Origin: an uncultured Saprospiraceae bacterium
Lineage (GTDB): Bacteria; Bacteroidota; Bacteroidia; Chitinophagales; Saprospiraceae
Assembly (NCBI GenBank): GCA_938045585.1
Contig: CALIAU010000006.1
Location: 124,001 to 188,000 of the forward strand
Direction: 5' to 3'
Length of the DNA stretch: 64,000 bases
Shown here: piece by piece, positions 54,693-63,611 of the stretch
Layout of the letters: each line of letters begins with the position of its first letter
Position numbering within the stretch: position 1 is the first letter of the stretch
Program-made: the position numbers and the translations under genes
Notes under the pieces: generated by a model
The model's input: only the letters and a program-made list of their open reading frames with translations
Told to the model about the DNA's origin: nothing
Database searches by the model: none

Positions 54693-56183
54693 ATGATCAC
54701 CGCAAGCAAACTCTACAACTACCTACAATGCAACCATAAAGTATGGCGTGATCAACATGGACCCAAAGAAGAATTAATAGATGAGGTAAATCCCTTTGTA
54801 GAACTACTCTGGGAAAAGGGAATCCAACACGAAAAAGAACTGGTCAAAACAATAGGTGCTTACCTTGATCTAAGCGAAGGGAGCTTAGAAGAGAGAATTT
54901 CTAAGACTGAAGAAGCACTAAGCAATAGAGAACAAATCATTTATCAGGGCGTAATAAAACATGGAAATCTTTTAGGTATTCCTGACTTGTTAGTATTGGA
55001 AGAAGGAATATACTATCCTATAGAAATAAAATCTGGAATGGGATTAGAGCACGTCTCTTCGGAAAAGGCAACAGATCCCAAACCTAAAAAAGGCTATGCG
55101 GTCCAACTTGCGATCTATATCGATATTCTCACAAAAATGAATCTAATAAACCATAGGACGGCCTACGTCTTAGATGGTAATTATGATAAAGTAGAATATA
55201 ATCTTGATCTTAAAATGGGAGTTCGGACTGAACAATCCTATTGGGAGTTGTATTTGTCAACGAAAGAAACGGTACAACAGCTTGTAGCTAATGAAATCTC
55301 AAACCTGCCCGCTCTTTCTTCTGCTTGCAAACTTTGCAATTGGTATAACTCATGTAAGTCATGGGCTAAGGAGACGAATGATATGACACAATTATATAAG
55401 TCAGGAAGAAATGTGAGAGATACAATGATGCGTGATTTAGGATTGTCTACAGTGGATGATGTGATTGGACTATCAGTACCAGGTTTAATAGCAAGGAAAA
55501 AAAAGGACAAGGAATTTTTATATAGAATTGGGGAAAAGATGTTGAATAAATTGACAATAAGGGCTAATTTATTCAAAAATGGTTTAGATCCAAAAATACA
55601 CAAGCCAATTAAATTTCCGCAAGTAGAATATGAATTGTTTTTTGACATAGAAGATGATCCTACCCAAGAGTTTGTATACATGCATGGTGTATACGAACGA
55701 TCATCAAAAGGAGAGAGGTTCGTCGACTTCACGGCTAAAGATATCAGTGATGCAGAAGAAAAAAAGGCCTGGGCGGACTTTTGGAAATATATAGACTCCT
55801 TACCACAAGATGATTATGCCGTGTATTACTATTCTCATCATGAAAAAACTACCTACCTAAAACTCCAGAAAAAATACTCCGATGTAATAACAAAGGAAGC
55901 TGTCTTAGAGTTTTTTGCCAATCCAACAGTTATTGACTTGTATAGATACATAGATAGTTCTACAGATTGGCCTATAGGAAGTTATTCACTAAAAGAAATT
56001 GCTACCTACTTGGGATTTTCTTGGAGAGATGAAACGCCTTCAGGTGCCTTGTCGATTAAGTGGTTTAATGACTATATAAAGAAGAAGGATGATGAGACTT
56101 TAAAGAGAATCCTTGAATACAACGAGGATGATTGTAAGGCAACAATGGTGGTGAAGGATGGAATTGAGAAGCTTTTAACATAA
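54693..56183 (+). CDS. TM0106-family RecB-like nuclease with RNase H-like domain
   Basis: A 496-residue protein with two nuclease-like domains. Residues of about 1-240 are Cas4/RecB-like: SKLYNYLQCNHKVW (Cys and arginine-type site), GIPDLLVLEEGIYYPIEIKSG (PD-ExK) and a C-terminal Cys triad ACKLCNWYNSCKSW, which with the N-terminal Cys could hold an Fe-S cluster. Residues of about 310-496 are a DEDD exonuclease-like fold: FFDIEDDP, YYYSHHEKTTYLKL and YNEDDCKATMVV. The TM0106 family has no settled function; DNA repair or defence is possible. Confidence 0.78.
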   Translation: MITASKLYNYLQCNHKVWRDQHGPKEELIDEVNPFVELLWEKGIQHEKELVKTIGAYLDLSEGSLEERISKTEEALSNREQIIYQGVIKHGNLLGIPDLLVLEEGIYYPIEIKSGMGLEHVSSEKATDPKPKKGYAVQLAIYIDILTKMNLINHRTAYVLDGNYDKVEYNLDLKMGVRTEQSYWELYLSTKETVQQLVANEISNLPALSSACKLCNWYNSCKSWAKETNDMTQLYKSGRNVRDTMMRDLGLSTVDDVIGLSVPGLIARKKKDKEFLYRIGEKMLNKLTIRANLFKNGLDPKIHKPIKFPQVEYELFFDIEDDPTQEFVYMHGVYERSSKGERFVDFTAKDISDAEEKKAWADFWKYIDSLPQDDYAVYYYSHHEKTTYLKLQKKYSDVITKEAVLEFFANPTVIDLYRYIDSSTDWPIGSYSLKEIATYLGFSWRDETPSGALSIKWFNDYIKKKDDETLKRILEYNEDDCKATMVVKDGIEKLLT

Positions 56184-56328
56184 AATTATTTAGAAAAACA
56201 GACTTCGAGAAAAGAAACAAATGACAGACTACGATTTCATAAGATAGAAATTTGACGGACTAAAGCTGTGAAGGTGGAAGTTAATTGATTCAAAAAATTT
56301 AGTTTATGTTTAGAAAAAAGAAAGAGAA

Positions 56329-56354
56329 GTATTAACTATATATACATGTTACCT
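56329..56354 (+). other. Left boundary of cassette B (Gabija)
   Basis: GTATTAACTATAT..ATGTTAC (56329-56352) repeats the sequence at 51705-51728 with 2 mismatches. GTTACCT (56348-56354) is the reverse complement of AGGTAAC at 60147-60153 directly after gajB. The gene-free stretch 56184-56328 shows nothing else. Confidence 0.5.
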
Positions 56355-56382
56355 GCAAGCAAAAAAAACAAAACCATCAACC

Positions 56383-58188
56383 ATGTATGTTAAGAATTTA
56401 AAATTATGGAACTTCAGAAAGTATGGAAAAGATGGTGAACTTGATTTGACAAAACCACATTTTGAATTATCTCTAAAAAAGGGCATTAATACACTTATTG
56501 GTGAAAACGATTCTGGAAAAACAGCCATAATTGATTCTATAAAATTTGTATTAAAAACACATAGTTCAGATTGGATAAGAATCACTCACCAAGATTTCTA
56601 TTTTGACTCTACCCGATTGAGAATTGAAATCATTATATCTGACTTAACAGATTTCGAAGCAAAAAATTTTACTGAGTGGTTAGGATGGATTGGTGAAGGA
56701 GAGGACTCCAAACCATATTTACGTTTAATCTATGATGTAAATCGAAGTGTAACCGAATTACGCATTTATCCAGCAGACGTTAGAGCTGGAGTGGATGATG
56801 TTGGATACGTATTGACTGCCGAAGCAAGAGAATACCTTAAAGTAACTTATTTAAAACCATTACGAAATGCTCAATCCGAGTTAATCCCGAGAAAAAACTC
56901 AAGACTAGCCCAAATATTACAAGGTCATGAAGCATTCAAAGGAAAGGAACAAGATCATTTGTTGGTTGATCTTTTTAATGACTTTAACCAATCTATTGAA
57001 AAATACTTCGAGGGCAAAGATAAAGATGACGTTAATTTAGCGGCTAACAATTTGAAAGGAAAAGAACTTAAAGATGAAATAGACAAATATATAAAGTCAT
57101 TCTATTCACAAGCAAAAGAATCCAATTTCAGTGTTAACGATGGAACCTTAAAGGGTATTTTAGAAAAGTTAGAACTTAATATTAAGGATGAAATAAACTT
57201 AGGGCTTGGCACACTTAATAGACTTTCAATGGCATCTGAATTACTCCACTTGAAAAAACAAAATTGGAATGGAATAAGACTAGGTTTAATAGAAGAATTA
57301 GAGGCTCATTTACACCCGCAGGCTCAGATGCAAGTAATTGAATCACTTCAGAATCAAGATAGCATCCAACTAATATTAAGCACTCACAGTCCAAATTTGG
57401 CTTCTAAAATTAAGCTTGAAAATTTAATTATATGTAATAATGCAAATGCATTTCCGATGGGCTCTGAGTTCACCAAATTCAAAAAAGAGCATTATATATT
57501 TCTTGAAAAGTTTCTTGATACAACTAAGGCAAATTTATTTTTTGCCAAAGGAGTAATTTTAGTCGAAGGTTGGGCAGAAGAAATACTTTTATCTAGCCTA
57601 GCTTTAAGATTAGGATTAAACCTAACTGAAAAAGGTATTTCTGTAATTAATATCGGTAATACTGGATTTGACAATTACTCTAAAATATTCCTTAGAAAGG
57701 AAGAACCGCAAATGCAAATCCCTGTAGCTGTCATTACAGATTCAGATGTAAGAGAATATATTATTACTAATGAAAAAATTGATCAAGATGGAATCGAAAA
57801 GACAGTAAATACTCTAACCAAAAGAGAATCAGAATTATTTAATAATGAAACGGCAACTAAAATTGCGGAACTAGAAAGGAGTTCTGAAGACAATATAAAG
57901 TACTTTGTAGCTCCAAAATGGACATTAGAGTATTCACTTTTTAATTCCGAATTCGTTTCTGAAATATTTAAAGAAATTATTAAATCAATTCATACTGGTA
58001 CCGATTGGGAAACTGATTTTGAAAAAGAACTAGCAAGAAAACTAATTAATAAAGGTTTAAAAAAGACCCAAATTGCCTACTTGCTTTCTCAGAAACTAGA
58101 AACAGATATAGGACAAGAAGCAAATATTGATGATCGAGATTCAATAATGTATTTAGTCAATGCAATTAATTATGCCTGCAATGTTTGA
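56383..58188 (+). CDS. gajA: Gabija GajA: OLD-family ATPase/TOPRIM nuclease
   Basis: A 601-residue protein. Walker A GENDSGKT is at residues 40-47 after LKLWNFRKYG; the Walker B region is GLIEELEAHLHPQAQMQVIE and the H-loop STHSPNLASK. The TOPRIM nuclease domain has Glu395 in VILVEGWAEEILL and Asp453-x-Asp455 in VITDSDVREY. This is the OLD architecture of GajA, which in the studied system nicks DNA when nucleotide levels fall during phage infection. Its stop overlaps the gajB start, and the pair is the known gajA-gajB arrangement. At 601 residues it is of normal size. Confidence rests on the pairing with a UvrD-like helicase. Confidence 0.9.
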   Translation: MYVKNLKLWNFRKYGKDGELDLTKPHFELSLKKGINTLIGENDSGKTAIIDSIKFVLKTHSSDWIRITHQDFYFDSTRLRIEIIISDLTDFEAKNFTEWLGWIGEGEDSKPYLRLIYDVNRSVTELRIYPADVRAGVDDVGYVLTAEAREYLKVTYLKPLRNAQSELIPRKNSRLAQILQGHEAFKGKEQDHLLVDLFNDFNQSIEKYFEGKDKDDVNLAANNLKGKELKDEIDKYIKSFYSQAKESNFSVNDGTLKGILEKLELNIKDEINLGLGTLNRLSMASELLHLKKQNWNGIRLGLIEELEAHLHPQAQMQVIESLQNQDSIQLILSTHSPNLASKIKLENLIICNNANAFPMGSEFTKFKKEHYIFLEKFLDTTKANLFFAKGVILVEGWAEEILLSSLALRLGLNLTEKGISVINIGNTGFDNYSKIFLRKEEPQMQIPVAVITDSDVREYIITNEKIDQDGIEKTVNTLTKRESELFNNETATKIAELERSSEDNIKYFVAPKWTLEYSLFNSEFVSEIFKEIIKSIHTGTDWETDFEKELARKLINKGLKKTQIAYLLSQKLETDIGQEANIDDRDSIMYLVNAINYACNV

Positions 58189-60148
58189 AGTTTCGACAGA
58201 AGATATCAGTTATGCTGAAAAGATCTTACTTGGTCACGATCAACACTTTGATGATGAAAGAATAGCGTTCATCAAAGACTTCAGCACTTTAGATTTACAA
58301 GCAGTTCCCGGAAGTGGAAAAACAACAGCACTTTTAGCTAAACTTTTAATACTAGAATTAAAGCTACCTCTTGCACATAACAGAGGTGTTCTTATTGTTT
58401 CACATACAAATATAGCTGTAGATGAAATAAAAGATCGAATTGGCATTCATTGCCCAAAACTCTTTTCGCATCCAAATTTTATTGGAACTATTCAAAGTTT
58501 TGTAGACATATTTTTAGCGGTACCATGCTATACTAATAAGTACGGAGAAAAGCCTTATAGAATTGACAATGAAATATATGATGAGCAAGTAGAAAAATTT
58601 TACAACACAACACGTAATCAAAGGCTAAAAAATTACTTGGACCGTCAAAGGGATGGTTTAACTTTTTTAAAATCAGTTAGACTAAATTCAAATTTGAATT
58701 TGATTTCGTACTTAAAAGGCACTGAAGAGAGTTTCAAAATTCAAAATAAGCAATCACCAACATATATTTCATTAAAAGGCTTTAAAACAAAGCTATTGAA
58801 ATGGGGATATCTTCATTTTGATGATGCTTATTTTTTAGCTGAATATATTACTGACAGAAAGCCTCGTTGTATAGATGTTATCAGGCAAAGGTTTCAATAT
58901 ATTTTTATAGATGAGATTCAAGATATGGATTTTCATCAACATAATCTTATCGAAAAAATATTCGTGACACCAGATACTCACACCTGTTATATTCAACGAA
59001 TAGGTGATAAAAATCAAGCAATATTTAATGGTTTTTCTGATTCAGAAAACGTTTGGGAATACCGAGATACACTTAAGTTTTTAAGTGGGAGCCATAGACT
59101 ATCTCGACCTACAGCTTCAGTGGTTGAAAAACTAGCTTTGGTTGACAATCCTATTGAAGGAAGAAGGACAAATCCTGACGGTTCTGCCATAAATATTAAG
59201 CCAACAATTATTATTTATACTGATCAAAATATAAAGCGAGTCATCGAAACATTTGCAGATTGCATTAAGCAAAAATTAATTGATGGAGAAATTCCACAAA
59301 ATATTCACAACGTTTATCAAGCTGTAGCATGGAGAAGAGAACATCAAGATGAAGATAAATATGGCCTAAAGGATTACTGTCCCAAATTCAATGAAATTAA
59401 TGTAAAAAGTAAAATTGATTTCAATTGCCTAAACGATTATTTAAGTTTCTTCGATATTGAAAAAAGAACTCTAGAATCTATTAGGAAAAACATATTAAAT
59501 GCATTACTCAGAATCCTAAGACTTGAAAATATAAAAACAGAAACTGGAATTCACTACAGCAAAAGAAAACTTATTAACTTTATTAAAAGTTTGGGGGAAG
59601 ATAAATATGAAGAATTTAAGCTAAATATATATACTTGGTCGATAGGAGTAATTAGAGGTGACCAAGGCATAAGGGAGGGTATAAAACTATATATTCCTAC
59701 TCTCCTTGAAAATTTTGAGAAAACAATTGACCAATCCGAAAGATTTATAAACTCAGACTCGGAAATACAACAAAATGAACAAGAAATATCGGAGAATAAT
59801 AATCTGTGTTTTGGCGATATAAAAATTGAAGTTGGTACTGTACATTCTGTAAAAGGACAAACAAATACGGCTACATTATATCTAGAGTCATTTTTCGATA
59901 GAGGTTATGGGAATTATGAGTCTGAAAGATTAAGGAATCAGATTCTAGGGGTAAAAGTAAGTGAAACTCTGGATACTAATGTTTCTAGTAAACAAAAAAT
60001 TATTAAATCAACCAAAATGGCATATGTAGGATTTTCGAGACCTACACATCTATTATGTTTCGCAGTCCATAAAGATAGATTTGATAGTTGTCTTACAGAA
60101 ATTGATAGAGATATTTGGAACATAATAGAAATAGAAAAAAGCCAGTAG
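58181..60148 (+). CDS. gajB: Gabija GajB: UvrD-like helicase/ATPase
   Basis: A superfamily 1 helicase of about 655 residues. The ATG at 58181 (MFEVSTEDISYAEKILLG) overlaps the gajA stop by 8 nt; a start at 58160 is less likely. Motifs: I AVPGSGKTTALLAKL, Ia VSHTNIAVDEI, II FIDEIQDMD, III GDKNQAIF, V VGTVHSVKGQTNTATLY, VI MAYVGFSRPTHLLCFAV. In Gabija GajB senses DNA ends or degraded DNA and activates the complex with GajA. The stop codon lies 1 bp before an attC-like element. Confidence 0.9.
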   Translation: MFEVSTEDISYAEKILLGHDQHFDDERIAFIKDFSTLDLQAVPGSGKTTALLAKLLILELKLPLAHNRGVLIVSHTNIAVDEIKDRIGIHCPKLFSHPNFIGTIQSFVDIFLAVPCYTNKYGEKPYRIDNEIYDEQVEKFYNTTRNQRLKNYLDRQRDGLTFLKSVRLNSNLNLISYLKGTEESFKIQNKQSPTYISLKGFKTKLLKWGYLHFDDAYFLAEYITDRKPRCIDVIRQRFQYIFIDEIQDMDFHQHNLIEKIFVTPDTHTCYIQRIGDKNQAIFNGFSDSENVWEYRDTLKFLSGSHRLSRPTASVVEKLALVDNPIEGRRTNPDGSAINIKPTIIIYTDQNIKRVIETFADCIKQKLIDGEIPQNIHNVYQAVAWRREHQDEDKYGLKDYCPKFNEINVKSKIDFNCLNDYLSFFDIEKRTLESIRKNILNALLRILRLENIKTETGIHYSKRKLINFIKSLGEDKYEEFKLNIYTWSIGVIRGDQGIREGIKLYIPTLLENFEKTIDQSERFINSDSEIQQNEQEISENNNLCFGDIKIEVGTVHSVKGQTNTATLYLESFFDRGYGNYESERLRNQILGVKVSETLDTNVSSKQKIIKSTKMAYVGFSRPTHLLCFAVHKDRFDSCLTEIDRDIWNIIEIEKSQ

Positions 60149-60149
60149 G

Positions 60150-60208
60150 TAACAATAGATATGACGTAAGACTCCCTTTGGTCGTCCTACGCATATCATT
60201 ATGCGTTA
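60150..60208 (+). repeat. attC-like imperfect inverted repeat, site B
   Basis: The left arm TAACAATAGATATGACGTAAG.. (60150-60172) pairs with GTCCTACGCATATCATTATG.. (60184-60208) with a few bulges and a short loop. The right end is ATGCGTTA, the same style as site A. At 59 bp it has the size of a short attC. The sequence of the R'-like core (GTTAATT) departs slightly from the GTTRRRY consensus. Confidence 0.55.
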
Positions 60209-60277
60209 ATTACAAGTTTTCGTAATGTTCTTAATGGTTATTATTTATGTAAGTTGTAGCTATAAACAATATAATTG

Positions 60278-61003
60278 ATGATTGAATTTCCTCCTGAGGT
60301 AGTTAAAGAACTCAAGTATTATGTATACAGATTGATAGATCCGAGAAATGGTGAAACATTTTATGTTGGGAAAGGGAAGGGGAATCGCATCTTTCAACAC
60401 ATGAAAGGAGCAATAAAAACAGATGATTCAACTGAAATTAAACTAAATACAATAAGAGAGATTATCGCTTCTGGGTTAGAAGTTATACATGTAATTCATC
60501 GACACGGTATGACCGAAGAAAATTCATTAGAGGTAGAAGCTGCATTGATAGACGCTTACCAAGGAATGACAAATCTAATGGGAGGATATGGGAGTAATGA
60601 TTTTGGTCCGATGCATGCGAAGGAGATACTAGATAAATATGCGGCTGCAGAAGCTGTAATTGAGCATAAAGTTCTAATGATCACTATAAATAAAAGTGTA
60701 ACTCAAAAAAGTATATATAACGCTACAAGATTTGCTTGGAAACTTAGCAAAGTGAAAATAAAAGAGGTCGAATATGTTTTTGCGGTAGTTCAAGGTGTTA
60801 TAATAGATGTTTTTAAACCGCTTGAATGGAAAATTGCTTTAGCTAAAAATTTTCCAGAATTAAATACTGAAGACAGACCAAAAAGGATTGGCTTTGTTGG
60901 TGTTAAAGCTGATCAAGTGGTTTTAACTAAATATTTAAGGAAACGTATACCATCCAAGTATAGAAAGAAAGGCGCAGCAAATCCAGTTAAATACAGTTTT
61001 TAA
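60278..61003 (+). CDS. LEM-3-like GIY-YIG nuclease-domain protein
   Basis: About 241 residues; the ATG at 60278 is preferred to the TTG at 60275. The N-terminal YYVYRLIDPRNGETFYVGKGKGNRIFQH is a GIY-YIG motif of the LEM-3/YdhQ-like type, with Arg/His and a later Glu (NSLEVEAALIDAY). Residues of about 120-241 form a second domain of unknown type (FAWKLSKVKIKEVEYVFAVVQGVIIDVFKP). It probably cuts or nicks nucleic acid. It lies 2 bp before the PDDEXK gene. Confidence 0.78.
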   Translation: MIEFPPEVVKELKYYVYRLIDPRNGETFYVGKGKGNRIFQHMKGAIKTDDSTEIKLNTIREIIASGLEVIHVIHRHGMTEENSLEVEAALIDAYQGMTNLMGGYGSNDFGPMHAKEILDKYAAAEAVIEHKVLMITINKSVTQKSIYNATRFAWKLSKVKIKEVEYVFAVVQGVIIDVFKPLEWKIALAKNFPELNTEDRPKRIGFVGVKADQVVLTKYLRKRIPSKYRKKGAANPVKYSF

Positions 61004-61005
61004 AA

Positions 61006-61476
61006 TTGGGCAATAGTAAATCATATACAATTACTTTTAGCAATATAAAGTCAGAAAAGGAAGCTATCAAATATCTTTTAGAATCAGACCAAAATTTTCT
61101 AAACCCTGATAGAGAAAGTAGAAAACTGATCATGAAATTGCTCCACATCGAAAAAAGATATTCTAGAGCATTTGATTTAATAAAAATACCAGGATATACA
61201 AATCTTGAAGAAATCGTGCGATTAGAAAGTGCAAAAGATATAATGTTCATTGAACTCAAAACTACCAAGAAGTATTTGTCTGATATACCAAGGGGTTTCT
61301 TTTTTGGTGCAACAGAAAATGAATTTAATTTAGCAAAACAATTGAAAGATCAATTTCAATTTTGTTTTGTTTCATTGCACCCTGATTCTCTGGGCTATTC
61401 TTTATTAACCTTAGTGGAATTAGAGAAAATTATAAAGACTAAGCGAATTCAATACCAAATAAACCTCATGAAATAA
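61006..61476 (+). CDS. PDDEXK-like protein of the same module
   Basis: A 156-residue protein starting at TTG. The segment AKDIMFIELKTTKKYLSDIPRGFFFGATENEFNLAKQL has the D..ELK core of PD-(D/E)xK nucleases, and the following CFVSLHPDS strand fits the fold. I do not recognise a named family. It is 2 bp downstream of the GIY-YIG gene and overlaps the next gene by 1 bp (TAATG), so the three are co-translated. Confidence 0.65.
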   Translation: MGNSKSYTITFSNIKSEKEAIKYLLESDQNFLNPDRESRKLIMKLLHIEKRYSRAFDLIKIPGYTNLEEIVRLESAKDIMFIELKTTKKYLSDIPRGFFFGATENEFNLAKQLKDQFQFCFVSLHPDSLGYSLLTLVELEKIIKTKRIQYQINLMK

Positions 61477-62048
61477 TGAAAATTGTTCGGTCATATCAAT
61501 CAAAATCATTTTCAGAGTTTATAACTTATTGGCAAAAATTGTATACCTATAGTAAGGAAGACTTATATATATCACACATTTACAAATTAGCATATACTAG
61601 AAGTGAGATTATAGATTTATATATTTGGAAAAATGGTATGAAGCTTAGTGCACGAAAGATGAATTCTTTGGAGCAAAAAATTCTTACTAAGCGAAAGATA
61701 ATTAACGAATTTAAAAGGGACAAAACATTTACTTTAGATGCATTTAGGAATGAATTTGGCACCATATCAGCAGTATGGCAAATTTTTTTATTACATATCA
61801 TACATCCAACCAAGTATCCTATTTATGATCAACATATCCATAGAGCTTACAATTATTTGCATAAAAAGAACTGGCGAAAGATTAATTCAAAAATGAACAA
61901 AATAGAGAAAGAAAACTTTTATTATTACACTTATCTCAATTTTATTGATTTAAAGAATATTCAAAATTTGAAACACTTTGATGAAGCTATGTTTGCATTT
62001 GGTAGATTTATAAATACTGATAATAATTACATAATTTTAGAGTCATAG
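61476..62048 (+). CDS. Helical protein of unknown function in nuclease module
   Basis: A 190-residue, strongly helical, Lys/Tyr-rich protein. The segment FLLHIIHPTKYPIYDQHIHRAYNYL resembles the HhH-GPD glycosylase-type region (YPIxDxHVxRA), but no helix-hairpin-helix or full glycosylase signature is visible. A DNA-binding or base-recognising role is possible. It is coupled by a 1-bp overlap to the PDDEXK gene. Confidence 0.6.
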   Translation: MKIVRSYQSKSFSEFITYWQKLYTYSKEDLYISHIYKLAYTRSEIIDLYIWKNGMKLSARKMNSLEQKILTKRKIINEFKRDKTFTLDAFRNEFGTISAVWQIFLLHIIHPTKYPIYDQHIHRAYNYLHKKNWRKINSKMNKIEKENFYYYTYLNFIDLKNIQNLKHFDEAMFAFGRFINTDNNYIILES

Positions 62049-62256
62049 TTTAGATGTATGGCGCCAGTAGTTAACAAGAATTATTGTGTATATTCTATTG
62101 TAGGTTTTTAAGTAGAGTAGAGGCTAGCCTTAGCTGCATATATCTTACTATCTTTAGTAGTGGTGAACATGAGTAAGAAAACGAGGCATAGGTGTATCGC
62201 TATAAGTAAGTCGGGTATTTCGACATCTCAATGTTGGTTAATAGATTAATCTTTTC

Positions 62257-62264
62257 TATATTTG
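62257..62264 (+). promoter_or_regulatory. -7 promoter element upstream of the HaeIII-like genes
   Basis: TATATTTG matches TAnnTTTG and is preceded by GTTGG at a 20-bp spacing, a plausible -33 region. The rest of 62049-62552 shows no recognised gene apart from a short frame at 62283-62432. Confidence 0.5.
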
Positions 62265-62282
62265 TCATAATGACAAGTCGAA

Positions 62283-62432
62283 ATGAAATATCGTTTGGAG
62301 AATTCAAAGTTGATTGCAAAAACTGATTTGGATTCTACTAATTTAAGCAAAATGGAAATAGGTATGCGAGATTTTTATGGAAAGAACTTATCTGTGTTTG
62401 CATTAATTTTCAGGCTTGATAAAGAGGAGTAG
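62283..62432 (+). CDS. Possible 49-residue peptide upstream of the methyltransferase
   Basis: A short frame (MKYRLENSKLIAKTDLDSTN.. to ..LIFRLDKEE) lies just after the predicted promoter and before the methyltransferase. It could be a small controller or a chance frame; no helix-turn-helix is evident. Confidence 0.25.
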   Translation: MKYRLENSKLIAKTDLDSTNLSKMEIGMRDFYGKNLSVFALIFRLDKEE

Positions 62433-62564
62433 AGTAAGGAGTTTTTTTTCTAACAGAATGTTAAGAGGATTAATAAGTCGAACTGAATTAACAAGTTACT
62501 TGATATAGCCGAAAAAAAATCTTAATCAAAAGATCCAAAATATAATTTCAAAGTGAATTTAAAT

Positions 62565-63611
62565 ATGAAAGTAGTATCATTTTTTGCTGGAGCAGGAGGT
62601 CTAGACCTGGGATTTGAACAAGCTGGATTTAAGGTAGTTTGGGCTAACGAATACGATAAAGACATATGGGCGACCTATGAAAAAAATCATCCAAAAACAA
62701 AACTCGATAAAAGAAGTATTGTGAATATTGAATCTGCTGAGGTGCCTGAGTGTGATGGTATTATTGGAGGACCACCATGTCAAAGCTGGAGTGAAGCAGG
62801 TGCTTTGCGGGGGATAAACGATAATCGTGGACGATTATTTTATGATTTTATTAGAATACTAGAAGACAAACAACCGAAATTCTTTCTAGCTGAAAATGTA
62901 AGTGGAATGCTATTGCCAAGACACGAACAAGCCCTAGAAAATATTAAATCTATGTTTAGTAATGCTGGGTTAGGTTATAAGCTTTCTTTTAAGTTATTGA
63001 ATGCTTCTGATTTTGGTGTGCCTCAAGATAGAAAGAGAGTATTCTTCATTGGAATAAGAGAAGACCTTGGATTTAAATTTAAATTTCCAACACCACAGAT
63101 AAAGAAAAAGGATTTATGGTATGCGATTAGCGATTTACGTAATACCGAATTACCAGCGCTACCCAATAACAGAACCAATGGTAAGAATTGTAAAGTGTTA
63201 AATCATGAATTTATGATAGGCGGCTATTCATCCATGTTTATGTCAAGAAATAGAGTTAGGGCTTGGGATGAACAGTCTTATACAATTCAAGCAGGAGGTC
63301 GACATGCACCATTACATCCACAAGCACCAAAAATGAAATTTATTGAGCAAAATAAACGAGAGTTTGTGAAAGGTTCTGAAGAACTCTATAGAAGATTAAC
63401 TGTTCGCGAATGTGCTAGAATACAAACTTTTCCTGATGATTTCGAATTTATTTATACTCATATAGCTGCTGGTTATAAAATGATTGGTAATGCTGTACCT
63501 GTTGATTTAGCAAAACACCTTGCAATTAGTATAAAATCTCAAATTAAAAAACGAGAAAAATCAATCAGAAGTAATTTAAAGAAGTCTAGGATAAAGGAAA
63601 CAGTAGTTTAA
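62565..63611 (+). CDS. C5 cytosine DNA methyltransferase, HaeIII-like
   Basis: About 348 residues; the ATG at 62565 is preferred over the GTG at 62553. Motif I SFFAGAGGLDLGFEQAGF, motif IV GGPPCQSWSEAGA with the catalytic Cys, motif VI LAENVSGM, motif VIII PQDRKRVFFIG, motifs IX-X RRLTVRECARIQTFPDDF and GYKMIGNAVPV are present. The target-recognition segment GGYSSMFMSRNRVRAWDEQSYTIQ..GRHAPLHPQAPKM strongly resembles M.HaeIII, which recognises GGCC. A HaeIII-like endonuclease gene begins right after the stop codon, supporting this specificity. Confidence 0.93.
   Translation: MKVVSFFAGAGGLDLGFEQAGFKVVWANEYDKDIWATYEKNHPKTKLDKRSIVNIESAEVPECDGIIGGPPCQSWSEAGALRGINDNRGRLFYDFIRILEDKQPKFFLAENVSGMLLPRHEQALENIKSMFSNAGLGYKLSFKLLNASDFGVPQDRKRVFFIGIREDLGFKFKFPTPQIKKKDLWYAISDLRNTELPALPNNRTNGKNCKVLNHEFMIGGYSSMFMSRNRVRAWDEQSYTIQAGGRHAPLHPQAPKMKFIEQNKREFVKGSEELYRRLTVRECARIQTFPDDFEFIYTHIAAGYKMIGNAVPVDLAKHLAISIKSQIKKREKSIRSNLKKSRIKETVV

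Noticed and set aside
56383-60148. Reading the pair as an isolated OLD nuclease and an unrelated helicase
   Set aside because: Overlapping genes with TOPRIM-type OLD followed by a UvrD-like helicase are the defining Gabija arrangement.
60205-62250. The GIY-YIG module as a third gene cassette
   Set aside because: The sequence after site B (GTTAATTACAAG) has no reverse complement after 62048 and no second palindrome was found there.
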